Shown: positions 21,241-32,694, counted from the stretch's first letter. The stretch: 64,000 nt of DNA from Chlorops oryzae (GCA_020466095.1 CM035806.1:110418139-110482138); one strand, 5' to 3'. Made by a program: numbers and translations. Notes: generated by a model not told the origin, from the letters alone.

Positions 21241-23195
21241 TAACTTTGAAAAAGGACTGAGGAGTTACTCAGGATGTCAAGAACTCGTCTTTTATTAACA
21301 GTTGTACTTATGACTAGTCAGGATGAGGAGGAGGAGGAAACTCCTTAACATCTTCTACTGCACTATCCAACCTTTGCTAAGCTGAGGTTTAAAACCTTGG
21401 GATGTTACTTCTTTCACTCCCTATCGGAACTCGGGTAACTTAATCCTTTGAGGATAGCAAGCTTTATTGAGCAAACAAAATGGTTTTTCAAATTGGTATC
21501 CAAACCCGTGGGTAACACAATGGACCTTCTTTGGTTTAAGTGCGCTACCTTTCTGGAGGGCGGCCACTACAACCTAACCTAACCTAGCCTAAATATCCAC
21601 TGAGTAAAACACCCTTCCTTATAATTCTCAAAAGCACCCGTAATATAAGCCTAACCCCGGGGCTACATGCAAGCCACAATATGTAAAATTCCATTAAATC
21701 TCATGATCATATGTATAATATTTTTCAAAAAAGCGGGGTATACAATTAGAAGTAATTTTATACTGCTAAGTGAATTTACTTATAGTTTTTCCGGGAAATA
21801 AATTAAATACTTATTGGAAAAAATTTTTTTCTTTTATGATAACTTTTTATCACTTGCCATTTCGAATCGGCGAAAAAAGTTCAAACTCGTTATTCCCTAA
21901 TATGTATATCTTAATTGTTTTTGCATCGAAAGAAAGTCAAAGCATTAATGTCAAAGGGCATTACTGGAATACTTAAGATTTTTTTTTCAATTCGGATTTT
22001 TCCAACTCGAAAGGACTTTTTTCTAAAGTGGATTTCTAAGGAAATTTTTGGAAAGTTTTCGTGGAAAAAGCTGCGCTTGAATACTGACAACAATGAATTA
22101 AAATAATTATTACAATTATTAATATTTTCAAGTGATGCCAGAAATCTTGTTTTCAAGAAAATTCTTCACTTCTGGCAACACTGCTGACAATATGGAGAGC
22201 GTGCTGGTTATAATCATAGGTTAGTCATATTCAGGGATGACCACCACTACAATCAGCGTATAAAAAATGTGCGTGTGTTGGTACAACAAAAACGTGAAAA
22301 TTAAACAAATCAGTTCTCTTCTGAAAACAAGCGACACATGTCTTACTCGTTCAGCATATATAACTATATATGTCACTCAGGAGCCGTTTCCATTTTGGCT
22401 CTTTTCACCACGGTCTTGGGTACCCACCATGGTCTTGGGTACCCACCAAAATGAGCATTTTGCAAAAGTATTTCCCTCTCGCTCTTCTTTTGCCTGCCGA
22501 GTAACATCTCTTTCTAACTGGCGCGAAACGTCCCGCGCAATATCTCTGAGAGTGACATATATTGTTATATATGTCGTTCAGCATACTTCGTACAACTGAG
22601 CATTCAAATGAATTTTTTTGTTCAGAAACTGGTTTGTGCTTTGCACTGAAAATAAAAATCATGAGTAAATTGAAGCAAAATAAAAATCAGAAAGCATTTT
22701 TATTTAATAAAATCTTATTACTATTATTAAACTATAACTATAAGTATAAATATATAACTAATCCTAAGTTATAAAATTCGAACCTAAAAATTAGTTCGAT
22801 TTATTTGTAAAGCAATATTAAAAATGCAAAAATATTTTTCAGTGTTCTCACACCGCTTTCAAATGTTCGTTCTTTCAATATAAAAGGAATTGTTGCGCAA
22901 AATGCGATGCTCTCTCTTTGACTTCTAAACGCAGACTGATTTTTATTTTACGGGCTCTCGCTTTATATACACACACGAGCTTCTCTCAATTTTTCTCTTT
23001 TGCCTTTTGCGGACTGCCTTTTGGGCATGCCTGGTTAAAACTGCTTCTATTTTGCACTAAGCTAGCGCAGGACAAACGTGCGTTATATTTGCTCACTGCT
23101 TAGCGCTTTTCTTGCAAATATATAATGCGTTTTTATGCGCTTTTAGGAGGGTCTGTCAAAGAGTTAAAAAAAAAAAAATGAGTGAGTGTTTGAAC
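21241..23195. other. No gene seen; one weak inverted repeat
   Basis: Around 22348-22382 and 22550-22588 an AT-rich inverted pair (TATATGTCACTC / GAGTGACATATA) brackets about 240 bp. A direct doubling of TGGTCTTGGGTACCCACC sits at 22411-22447. Nothing coding is supported. Confidence 0.35.
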
Positions 23196-23998
23196 CAGTG
23201 TTGCCGTTTTGTGTACTTTAGTACGCATTGCGTACTTTTTCAATCACCTGAGTACTTTTCATGTAACAAATTATTTTTGGTAGATTTGCGTACTATTTCG
23301 ATCAACTCCGCATTAGAGTTGCAGGACTATCGATTTCAGTATTTCTTTGATTGTTAACGGTTAAAATTAGAAACTGGGCGAACGATCAGCTCGATTCTGA
23401 ATATTCTCGGGGAATTTACTTTTCTCGAGAGTAAATTTCATCTTATTTAAATATGTGGGAAGAAAATTGATAGGGAATGGGTATTTGACCCATACTCATA
23501 ATTTTTCTTACCCTATCGATTTAAAAAAGGAGAATTTTAGTCTCGAGAAATGTAAATTCCCCCGGCAAATCGTTCCCCGGATATATTCATAATTGGGCTG
23601 TATTTCTTGCATTCCTCTTTGTTTCTCTTTATGATTTTGCACTGATGTTTTATGTTGCTCGTTAAACCGAGTGCAGAAAAAAAAATTTATGCCATTTTCC
23701 TCGTTATATAATATAAAGTATTCAATAGAAAGAGTTTGAGTGCTCGTTAAATGCGAGCCTCGCTAAATCGAATGCTCGTTAAATTATTTTTAATAAGTTT
23801 ATACTCAAAAGTAGTCTTTTAGTCTAGTCTTTGACTACAAAAAAAAATTTATCTTGTATAAATATATTACCATGATGAAAAAATTACGTTAGTTTTTGTG
23901 ATTTCTTTTTACAAAAAAAATATATGTGTGCGTACTTTTTCTATAAAAAAAGGTCCGTTTTGTGTACTTTTTGATAAGTTTTTTTTTTGGCAACACTG
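23196..23998. mobile_element. Non-autonomous hAT-like element, 803 bp, perfect 8-bp TSD
   Basis: Ends are CAGTGTTGCC and GGCAACACTG, with GTTTGAAC directly repeated at 23188-23195 and 23999-24006. Short CAGTG-type ends plus 8-bp duplications are the hAT hallmark. The interior has several GCGTACTTTTT words and a nested inverted-repeat section (about 23370-23600), and no transposase. Confidence 0.9.
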
Positions 23999-24006
23999 GT
24001 TTGAAC

Positions 24007-25213
24007 TCACTGTAGATGTGTAAACTAATAAATATTCACTATTAAAAATATTTGATCAACCGTACATTTGTCTTATTCAATGTTTTAGTTGTTCTCTACA
24101 ATATTCGTTTATATTAATATTTACCTGTGATTAAAAAATACGAATATTCAGACATGCCCGAACATCCGAATTCGAATAAAAACCTCGAAATTTAATCAAT
24201 TCTTTTCAATCACTCATTCAAAATCAGAATTATTCCTTTTCAAACGAATTTCGAATTGAAACGAATTCAAATTCAAAAGCATAGAGGATTACTTGCATTT
24301 TGGCTATATAATCCCACTTTTTCTGGCTAAGAGACTATACTGAGATATGCAGTAATTACTTGCACATTAGGAGCCTATTCGCTACAACGTCGTAAAATGT
24401 GAGAGAGACAAATGTATTCACGCTCCCTTAATTCCTTAAAGTATGCCAATAATTTAACACCTTCGAAGTCGGTGTCAGTATTTACTTTGAAAAATGTGCC
24501 GCAATCAGCTGTCCTGGCATTTACTTCGCATAAAAAATGGACATGTTCATTTCTATGGCGAAGTAAACCAGGAAAGTCGCATGCAACCTTGCGCACTTGA
24601 TTACTTGACATCTCAGTATAAGCGAAAGTAAAGTATTTACTTCGAAGTACTTTTTAATTTTTCTGCACGTATTTATTGTGGGCGCTTTACTTACTGCATA
24701 TCTCATGCCATGACTTAACTGAAGCGCTTTTAAAGAGCAAATAAGCGCATTTATCAAGCAGAAAAGCGCTTTCTATTCCTTTTAAAACCTCCTGATTTTA
24801 ACATAAGCTTGTCATTGGAGACAAGGGCTTTATTTCAGCAAGTATATGGCGCTTTTGAAGCGCTGAGCACTGATCGAAAAGAACGTACGTTTGGCTTTGC
24901 GCTAGTTTACTGCAAAACAGAAGCGCTTTAAAAGAACTCAATAATTTGGTTTTAGGAGCACTTGTACAGGCCCTCCTTAAAGAGCATACAAAACGCTTAA
25001 TATAACTGCTTAGTGAGGAATCAATCTATGCGTAAAGAAGTTTTTTTAAAAATGTTATATTTTGTTTTATAGTTTCTATCATTATTTATTTTGTTTTTTT
25101 TTTTTTTTTTTGGAGTTTCAATTATTTTTTTATTTATATGTATATTTTTGAATACATTATATTTTTGTGTTTCCTTAGTCCCACTTTCATGCTCTTTTCG
25201 TAATACATACATA
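24007..25213. other. No gene seen; GCGCTT-rich segment
   Basis: An imperfect inverted pair, GAGATATGCAGTAA near 24341 and TTACTGCATATCTC near 24693, encloses about 360 bp. Between 24715 and 24930 the word AAGCGCTTT recurs. No gene supported. Confidence 0.35.
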
Positions 25214-26259
25214 CAGTGTTGGTCAACTAATAAGCACACCTCAGATTCTGAATTTCATTGCTTGATAATTTTTGTACTGATTTGTTTTTGTCACTGTTTC
25301 TGTTTTTGTTTTACTCTTTTGCCTTTCAATGCTTACTAGGGACTGCTGGTTTGTTATTATATTGATAGAAAAAGTAAAAAATCCAGCTGATTCGATTTTA
25401 GCACGTGTTTGAAGTGGACATTTAATTAGCACAGTTCAGCAATCGTCGTCAAAATTCGAATATTTTCTTAAGGTTTTTCATTTCATTGTAGTTATTTGTC
25501 TTTGTAACGTATAAGTTACGAGTTAAACTATCATAAAAAATTTCAACGATGGGAAAAAACAAAACGTGCACTGAGGATATTCGAAACATAATATTAACTT
25601 TAAAAGGTGATGGAAAATCTCAAACAGAAATTTCGCGTTCTTTGGGGTGCTCACGAAAGATGGTGTATAACGCAATAAAGCACTTTAATAAACACGGCAC
25701 CATAAAAAACTGCAAAAGGACTCAAAGGCCTCGTAAAACGACTTCAGAAGAGGATAGAATTATAGTGAGGCTAGCAAAACAAGACCCTTTTAAGACGTCA
25801 AACACCATCAAACTTGAAATGGAAGAGGACTACAAAGTGAAAGTGTCTTCTAAAACCATCAGACGCCGTCTTAACGAAGCCAAGTTGAGGGGATGCGTTT
25901 CCCAGAAGAAGCCATTTGTTTCTGCAAAGAATAGGCATTCGCGAATTACATTCGCCAAAGAAAATAAAGAAAAGCCTATGCAATTCTGGAAAAACGTTTT
26001 GTGGAGCGACGAATCCAAGTTTTGCAGATTTGGATCTGATGGGAAAAAGTTTGTATGGCGGCCAGTCAATCAACAATTCAATCCTCGCTACACCCAAAAA
26101 AACAGTTAAGCACGGTGGCGGAAATGTAATGGTTTGGGGGGCTTTTTCCTGGCACGGTATTGGACCAATTTGGCGAATTACCACAAAAATAGATCGATTC
26201 CAATACAAACGCATACTAGAGGACTATATGATCCCATATGCTGAAGAATTCTTAGGTCC
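25214..26259 (+). mobile_element. Tc1-like transposon, 3' truncated
   Basis: The left terminus is TA followed by CAGTGTTGGTCAACTAATAA at 25214. A second related block (GTGGACATTTAATTAGCACA near 25410) gives the inverted/direct-repeat layout seen in some Tc1 elements. The transposase follows. The right part is lost at 26259, where a MITE begins. Confidence 0.75.
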
Positions 26260-26262
26260 GTG
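25549..26262 (+). pseudogene. Tc1/mariner transposase, N-terminal two thirds, frameshifted
   Basis: Starts at ATG 25549. Residues 1-110 carry two HTH units (GDGKSQTEISRSLGCSRKMVY and the RPRKTTSEEDR linker). The first catalytic D is in LWSDESKF. The frame ends at 26109 because of one extra A in an A7 run (26094-26101); the next frame continues with VKHGGGNVMVWGAFSWHG, as expected, to 26262. The second D and the E are missing because the copy is cut off at the MITE. It is a different family from the Tc1 copy at 13365-14336. Confidence 0.88.
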
Positions 26263-26421
26263 AAGCTGCACCCCCCACTTCAGTACCCACACTAAGTTTA
26301 GATGCCCGAATTATGTGCTGATTATGTGCTATTTTTGTACCAACTTAAAAAATTTTGTGCTCCTTTAGTTTAGATGAAAAAGGATAATCAATTTTGTATG
26401 GAGTGGGGGGTGTAGCTTCAC
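26260..26421. mobile_element. Short MITE, 162 bp
   Basis: Left GTGAAGCTGCACCCCCCACT pairs with right AGTGGGGGGTGTAGCTTCAC, one mismatch. It abuts the truncated Tc1 transposase. I found no clear target duplication. Confidence 0.75.
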
Positions 26422-26474
26422 ACCGCAAAAATTGGCACTTAACGAATTTTTCGAAAAATCATTTATAGGTGGGA

Positions 26475-27573
26475 CCCAAGCAGCAAAATAGAGCGATTCG
26501 ACCAGCAGCAAGTCGAATCGACCTATTTTGGTTGAAAATACCCTATTTCTGACCTATTTTCCGGCCTTAAATATGACCTAACTTAAAAGTCCGTTTCGGA
26601 GGTCCAAATTACCTCTATTCTACCTATTTCATGACTTCAAAGTCGTTTCGACTTCCGAGTCGATTTTTGGTCGAAAATAGGTAAAAAATTCCCTATTGAG
26701 TGACTTAAAATTGACTTAACTTTGAATTCCAAATTAGGTAATTTTTCAAGGCAAACAGACCAATTTTTTGACTAAAATTCGACTTTAAAGTCCGTTTGAC
26801 TTATAGGGCGAAATAGGGTCAAAAGTTGACTTATTTTGTTGCATGCTTCGACTTCAAAGTCGAGCGGACTTGATTTTTGGACTTCATAGTCGGTTTGACT
26901 TTAAAGTCGAAATAGGTCAAAATAGGTCGAGCTCCGCCATGTTTTTCGAATGGCAAATTGAGAATTATTCTTCTGCATATGTTTTTTCTTTAAGAAAAAC
27001 AATTTTTTTCAAGCAATATTTATTTAATTTCCATCAATGAGAAAGCCCCTTAAAAATGAAGAAGTAGAAGGAACACTTTCACGAAAAATCTCAGCGGGCA
27101 TATGTTTTTGGGAGTTATTAAGCGCAAAATAATTTTTAATGAAGTCCATATTTTATTTATTATTTATTTCTTAAGACACACGAAGAAGAAAATCTCTCGT
27201 TAATTTCTGCTTTCGAGTAATACGAATAACTGAGTAAGATATTATGTATTTATATCTTTCTCTGTTACTCTCTCTCTCACTTTTTTCGTTTCTCTTTCGT
27301 TTTACTCATAAGTCCAATTAGGTCGAAAATTGGTCATTTCGACTTCTTTTCGACTAATATTAGGTAAACGGACTTCTTTTTGCCCTGACTTTGAAGTCGT
27401 AATGCCCTATTATGACCTATTATTACCGCCAATCGACTTCCAATCTATTCCCCACTTACGTCGACTCGACGTCGAATCGACGTAATTTCGACCTATTTAG
27501 GTTAGGTCAAGTAAATATTCTGACCTAATATAGGTAAGAATTTACCAATTTTCCACCTATTTTGCTACTTGGG
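26475..27573. mobile_element. Non-autonomous inverted-repeat element, about 1.1 kb, rich in GTCGA/CCTATTT words
   Basis: Ends CCCAAGCAGCAAAATAG and CTATTTTGCTACTTGGG are inverted with one mismatch. The interior repeatedly uses GACCTATTT, CGACTTCAAAGTCG and TAGGTCGAAA in both orientations, a degenerate, self-complementary word set. No ORF resembles a protein. Confidence 0.7.
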
Positions 27574-27796
27574 GAATTATGTGCTATTTATGTGCTCTTA
27601 TTCTATGGATAAAATAAATTTTTATTTAAAATCCTTAAAGGATTAAATAGACGAAAATTGATTTTGGCAAGTACATTTTACCAAAAAATACGGAGTAAAA
27701 CAGGTTTTTATCAGAATTTAACTTTTTTAGTAATATATTAACATTTTATTCCTTAAAAAAAAAATTTTAAAGAAGTTAAAAAATTTGTATCATTCA

Positions 27797-27870
27797 ACAA
27801 GGTTCGAACCTATACGCAAGAGTCAATGTAAGCTAGCTAGAACACGCGGATCCGTTAACAGACCGATCGA
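27797..27870 (-). other. tRNA-like B-box sequence
   Basis: On the minus strand GGTTCGAACCT matches the RNA polymerase III B box, with a weak A-box-like stretch about 45 bases upstream. It could be a tRNA pseudogene or SINE head. I cannot fold a full tRNA cloverleaf. Confidence 0.3.
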
Positions 27871-27980
27871 TTTAACAGAAGGAGAATTCGTGCTGTAACA
27901 GGGAATTAACATTGAAATGTTACAGAATCTGAGAGAAAAAGTGCTCTCGTCATTATGTCTGCAGCATTTATAGCGGGTAT

Positions 27981-29277
27981 CAGTGATGCCAACTCTTTAA
28001 AAAGGAAATGCGTAATTGTTTCGTCAAAAAGGGCTAAAAAACGGGGCTAAACTGCGTTTAGCTAAAAAGGGCTACATTAAACCAAAAAATAACAAGTAAG
28101 GGTGTTATAGTCAGGCGAGCCTGACAATAGAATACCCGACACAGACACATAATTTTTAATATCAAGAGGTGTTTAAGGGCATAAGGAGCCCCATATACCG
28201 ACTTTTGTTAAATTTCTAAATGAAAACCGCCCTTTTGCCACGCCCACTTTTCAAATTTTTTTGGAATTCTAATCGCACCCTTAAATATACGCTCAAATTC
28301 TAAGTTTTATTGAAATATTTCAATAAAGTCTGATTTTGAGGCATTTTTGGGATTTTTGTGACAGACCCTAGTACTAGAGGTACCCTTAATAATGGTCCGA
28401 TCGAAGAATTTTTTGGGAAGGACGTTACTGGCTATCAAGGAAGTATACTTGCCAATTTTTGTTCAAGTCCCATTAGTATTTCGGGAGTAGGAGACAATTT
28501 TTGAAAAACGCCCTTATGCCACGCCCACTTTTCCAATTTTTTGAAATCGTATTACTTGCCTTTAAACATGTTCAAATATCAAATTTCATCAAAATATCAT
28601 GAAAAACTTCGATTTTAGAGCAGTTTTTGTGATTTTCGTAACAGACCCTAGTACTGGAGGTACCCCTAAAATGGTCCGATCGGGTCCATTCTCGAACTTG
28701 TTCTTACTCATGTCCCCGTGAGCACGCATACCAAGATAGCAACTCCTTCGATAAGATAACTGTATACAAACAGACGGACAGACGGACAGACAGACAGACG
28801 GACAGACAGACAGACATGTCTAAATCGAATCTCCTGATGACGCTGATCATTTCTATATACATTTTGTATGGTCTATCTCGACTGGTTCTGGGTGTTACAC
28901 ACAACCCAACAAACGCAATATACCCTCGACACAGAGTGTGTCGGGTAAAAAAACCAAAAAGGGATATCAAAAGTATTTTGTTTGTTCAACCTCAAGTGGG
29001 CGCAGATGAAATTGTACATTATTTTTTAATAAGTTGGCTAACAAAATCAATAAAACCGTTCAAAAAATTTTTTTATTTATAACTTGGTACGTTTTATTAA
29101 CATAACATGTATATAAAAATTAAAAATTTCAAAAACGCAAAAGATGGCTAATTTTTTTGTCGGAAACAGGCTAAAATTGCGCGTATTTTAGTTTCGGGCT
29201 AAAAAAAAATTTTTGGCGTTCTGGGCATACCAATTAGGGCTAAAATAGCCGGAAAAGGGGCTAAGTTGGCATCACTG
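27981..29277. mobile_element. hAT-like non-autonomous element, perfect 8-bp TSD, with nested repeat C
   Basis: Ends CAGTGATGCCAACT and AGTTGGCATCACTG. GCGGGTAT is repeated exactly at 27973-27980 and 29278-29285. The element's own sequence is about 440 bp, with recurring GGGCTAAAA words; the rest is repeat C (28091-28947), inserted later. Confidence 0.92.
28091..28947 (+). mobile_element. Dispersed repeat C, AACAAGTAAG-type
   Basis: Begins AACAAGTAAG (28091-28100), then a hairpin GTCAGGC / GCCTGAC (28110-28125), then ATACCCGACACAG. It ends with GACACAGAGTGTGTCGGGT near 28947. It matches repeat A throughout in the opposite orientation, including GGGCGTGGC-complement blocks and a GACAGACG microsatellite (28770-28816). 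It is nested inside the hAT-like element at 27981-29277. Confidence 0.85.
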
Positions 29278-29295
29278 GCGGGTATGACAGTATCC

Positions 29296-29372
29296 GCTGC
29301 GTTGGCAATGTAGCGTAGAGTATGAATGCTAGCCGTACAAGCGAGAAGCCTCCGGTTCGAAACTCATGGAGG
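29296..29372 (+). other. tRNA-like A/B-box sequence
   Basis: TGGCAATGTAGCG fits an A box loosely and GGTTCGAAACT fits a B box. A partial copy lies on the minus strand at about 44401-44450, at the outer edge of the inverted duplicate. It may be a tRNA-derived SINE head. Confidence 0.35.
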
Positions 29373-30870
29373 GTTATAATTTTTTATTTTTTTTTTAACT
29401 TTAATTTTGTTTTTTTATTTGTGAATTTATTTTTTTTAATTTAATAGAATAGATAAAAAATATTTTTCTAAAGAGCGCTACTAGAATTGTGGCAACGAAA
29501 CGGTAAGGGAAAGGCCTATAGAAAATTTTATGTATTTTTATTAGAGATGTTTGGTAACTGAGGGCTGTGCATATGAAAACTAGGGTGACCAAATTGCCTT
29601 CGGTTAAATAAAGGAAACCATAAATCGAAAACCAAAAATCGCGCACACACAGGTGAGCACTAATTTTAAATTAGCATAGCTTCGTCAAAATAAAACGTAA
29701 ATGAACATTGTTTTTTATTTGCTAAGAATTGATTGGACTTTAAATCTGCATATTCAGATTTTACATTTGAAACGAGTTTTATTATTTTTTTTTTTTTTTT
29801 TTGGTTTTTCAAAAAAACTTCATTTCAATCCTGAAAAACGATTTTAAGCCCCCTTCTGTACGACCCAAAATAAAGCTAAATTCATTATCTTTGGACCTGA
29901 TTACATTTCACAATAAAATTTTACACTTAGGCATCGATTTGAGGTATAAATTACAATCCTTCCCTCAAAAGTGGAGGTTTCCCCATAAAATTCATTTGCG
30001 CGACCTCTAAACGTCCTTCAAAAAATCTGAAAAAATGCTCAAAATATTTTTAGACAATTATCTTCCGAATTGCGTGTGGACATTTTAATATTTCCAAAAA
30101 AAAAAAAAATCGGACACCCTAGTATGCACTTATTAGTAATAAGTTATATACACTGGAACGAGGTTTATTAATATCACCAGAAAAATGAATAAAATAAAGG
30201 ACAAACAAAGGCCGATTAATTACTTCCCCAAATCGCCAAAAAAAGGACATGTCCTTTTAAAAAAGTACATTTGGTCACCCTTATGAAATCCTGTGTATGT
30301 ATGTTTGTTAACTAAGGCTTTGTTTGTATGAAAGCCTGTGTATGCTTATCTGTTAAAGAATCGAGTGCGCCCAAATTCTAAGTACTCTGGTTGGAATGAA
30401 TAAGCGGGAAACCGAAAACAAAACCCACGAGGAAACCACATGAGTGATGAGATGCAATCGAATTTTTCCTATTTTTAGATATAAGACTGTTTAAATTAGT
30501 TATTAAAATTACGTTTTTTCGATTAATGAAAATGCTGTTGAACGATTTCAAGTATAAAAACTTCGGAAATTAAAAGTTTAATATTTTTCGTATTTTCGTG
30601 CATAATTTCGTTCAAAGCACGTGTATTTTCGTACCGTAGCGTATTTTCATTTGACAGTTTTCTCTATGACAAGACTCCTTGATTTATTCGTGATTTCAGA
30701 CGAAAATACGAAAATGTCGAAAACACGTATTTTCGGGTAAAGAGAGAACACGCTATAAGAAACCCCGTATATAAAATAGGCTTTCGAAATTGCAATGTTT
30801 TCTGCGCATTTAACTAAGAGATGCAATTATCCAGCAGGGCTTTTATCAGTGAAATACTTCATATATATCA
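29310..30870 (+). repeat. Left arm of a 1.55-kb inverted duplication
   Basis: Matches 42905-44455 in reverse complement over its whole length with high identity by eye, including a nested hAT-like insertion and a poly(T) tract. No gene. Several short ORFs shared by the two arms simply reflect the duplication. Confidence 0.9.
29581..30282. mobile_element. hAT-like element nested in the left arm, 702 bp
   Basis: Ends TAGGGTGACCAAAT and ATTTGGTCACCCTT. It is flanked by ATGAAAAC (29573-29580) and ATGAAATC (30283-30290), one mismatch. The matching insertion in the other arm has a perfect ATGAAAAC duplication. Confidence 0.85.
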
Positions 30871-31493
30871 TACAAGATATGATTCGCAAATTCGCCTCAA
30901 GAAATTAATGAAATGTTTTCAGGGCTGGGCAGTATTTCAATTACTTGTATGTATTTGAAATTCGTATTTGAAATACAAATACGTAGTTTGTATTTGTATT
31001 TCAATTACTTCCTAAGAATGTAATTTATAATTGGTAATCCAAATACCTGATAATGAGGTATTTTCTAATTAGTATTTCAAATACTTACTGCTTTTAAATA
31101 CAATTTAACATAAATACTTGATAGTGAAAAATGCCTGAAAGTTGACAACAACGCACATCAATTGTCAAGAGAAATGCGCAGCAGTGTGCTATAGTAGCTG
31201 TTTTACTACTTTTTTCGTAAAGAAAGTACTTTATCTGGGCAAAGACGCTATCGACGGGCGATCACATGACTAGAAAATGAGACTTTTGTTGTTCAAATCA
31301 TACACAGGGGAAACCAAAGCTAGAAATGAACATTTTAAACAAATATCTGCAACAATAAACTCCCAAAAAAAATCTGAAAATGTGTGTTGTTGATTTATCG
31401 AATAATTTTTGTTCTTTTAACAGCATACGTATTTAAATTGCACTTTATATTTTTGAGTGTTTAACATATTTATTGTAAAAAAAATAAAGATAG

Positions 31494-31928
31494 TGTTGAA
31501 GTGAGGGAGAGTAAGAGGGGGACGTACCTGGATGTGATGACGATGATACGAGGAAGTTTCTCGGAGCGGTTGCGTTGATTGGCTGCGGTTGCACGGCGCG
31601 AGTGATATTTTAAATGCACAATTTTGTTTGTTTTAAAAAATAAAGATTATATTTGGCCTTCGTGGCAATTGAAAAATGTTAAAATGATATTTGGCCTTCG
31701 TGGCGATTTTTGTTTATGGAAACTTAGCGCACTAGGATGAGTTCACATTAACAAAGGTTTAATAATGCGAATTTGCGGAGCAGCGAATGTAGAGCGCGTT
31801 AACGACCAAAAAAGAGTGACGAGCCGTCGCTGAAGTTCGAGCTGTTGAACCAGAGAGAGAGCAAGGTTTCGTTAAAAAAGTTCTGATTAATGGCTCGTCT
31901 CCATTGCGGCTACGGCGAAAACCGGACA
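31494..31928 (-). repeat. BEL 3' LTR, 435 bp
   Basis: Minus-strand reading starts TGTCCGG and ends CTTCAACA. It matches the other LTR apart from about a dozen differences and lacks that LTR's T-rich insertion of about 60 bp. A purine-rich stretch (minus strand AAGGCGGGCAGTA, 31929-31941) just before it is a likely polypurine tract. Confidence 0.93.
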
Positions 31929-31966
31929 TACTGCCCGCCTTGCGCTACGCAATAGATATTTCTTGC

Positions 31967-32329
31967 TTACCTGCGCCGGCTGCGCAGGAACTCCCGGACT
32001 TCCTGCATCACCTCCTGGACGAGGGCCCGGTCCGCAGCTGTGGGGGCCTGCCACTCCCAGTCGGATGGTGGAGACAGGGACGCAAGGGGAAAGCGGATGG
32101 GATCGGTGGCAAATTGCACTCTGTGTTGCCGGCGAGCGCCTGATCTGATGCCTCCGCTGCTATAGGTTCCTCGGACGGCTGACGTTGACGCTCTATAGTT
32201 GTGATTCGGTGGCGGCGATGGCGAGCGGGCGCAAGGCACGTGAGGTTGGGAAGCTGAAGTGGCTCGATATCGCTCGGTGCTGGAGCAGTGGCGACGACGT
32301 CCCACCCTTGGGATTTCTGTCGGTGTCAT
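31967..32329 (-). CDS. GC-rich ORF next to the 3' LTR, unknown
   Basis: 120 codons, rich in Arg, Ser and Pro. It overlaps by one base the zinc-knuckle ORF upstream (32329-32694), and both may be parts of one gene joined by a frameshift. The last third reads WEWQAPTAADRALVQEVMQE. No family recognised. The region is far richer in GC than the rest of the window, and the ORF could be a composition artefact. Confidence 0.35.
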   Translation of the reverse strand: MTPTEIPRVGRRRHCSSTERYRATSASQPHVPCARSPSPPPNHNYRASTSAVRGTYSSGGIRSGARRQHRVQFATDPIRFPLASLSPPSDWEWQAPTAADRALVQEVMQEVREFLRSRRR

Positions 32330-32694
32330 CAGCGCCGGCGATTCGGAATCGCTGGACGATCTTCATCCCGGACCCTCCGGGGCTGCCACGGGCCGGAATC
32401 CATGGGCGACGGCGATCGAGGCGTCTGCTGGAGGAGCGTGTGGTGCTGCTCGCCACAAACCTTGCAACTTTTCTCCGAAACGCAATCCCTCCGGAGATGG
32501 GATGGTGATAGGCAGCGGAAGCAGCATTTGGATTGTTGGGTCATCAGCAATCGTTTTTCAACGACCCAGCGGCGGAAGCGGCGATAGCGACTCAGACCGT
32601 GGGCCCTATCGCACACCACACATGCCCGTCGTGCTTCCATGGCACTCTGAAATGAATAGGAGACACGGATGAGCAGATGCGAAATGATAAACAA
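32329..32694 (-). CDS. Zinc-knuckle protein inside the BEL element (second Gag-like ORF)
   Basis: The likely start is the internal Met before ARRACVVCDRAHGL (about 32640). The protein holds the cysteine/histidine set of BEL-type Gag knuckles: CVVCDRAHGL, then CCFRCLSPSHLRRDC, then CKVCGEQHHTLL. It is not a copy of the knuckle region at 38170-38556, which has different spacing residues (CILCSGNHPLRQC). It lies downstream of pol in the element's own orientation, next to the 3' LTR, where BEL elements normally have no gag. It could be an accessory gene, a captured cellular zinc-knuckle gene, or part of a second inserted element. Confidence 0.6.
   Translation of the reverse strand: MFIISHLLIRVSYSFQSAMEARRACVVCDRAHGLSRYRRFRRWVVEKRLLMTQQSKCCFRCLSPSHLRRDCVSEKSCKVCGEQHHTLLQQTPRSPSPMDSGPWQPRRVRDEDRPAIPNRRR

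Noticed and set aside
21560..21595. ACCTAACCTAACCTAGCC, telomere-like CCTAA units
   Set aside because: Only about three units; too short to be a telomere repeat, and such words are common in insect repeats.
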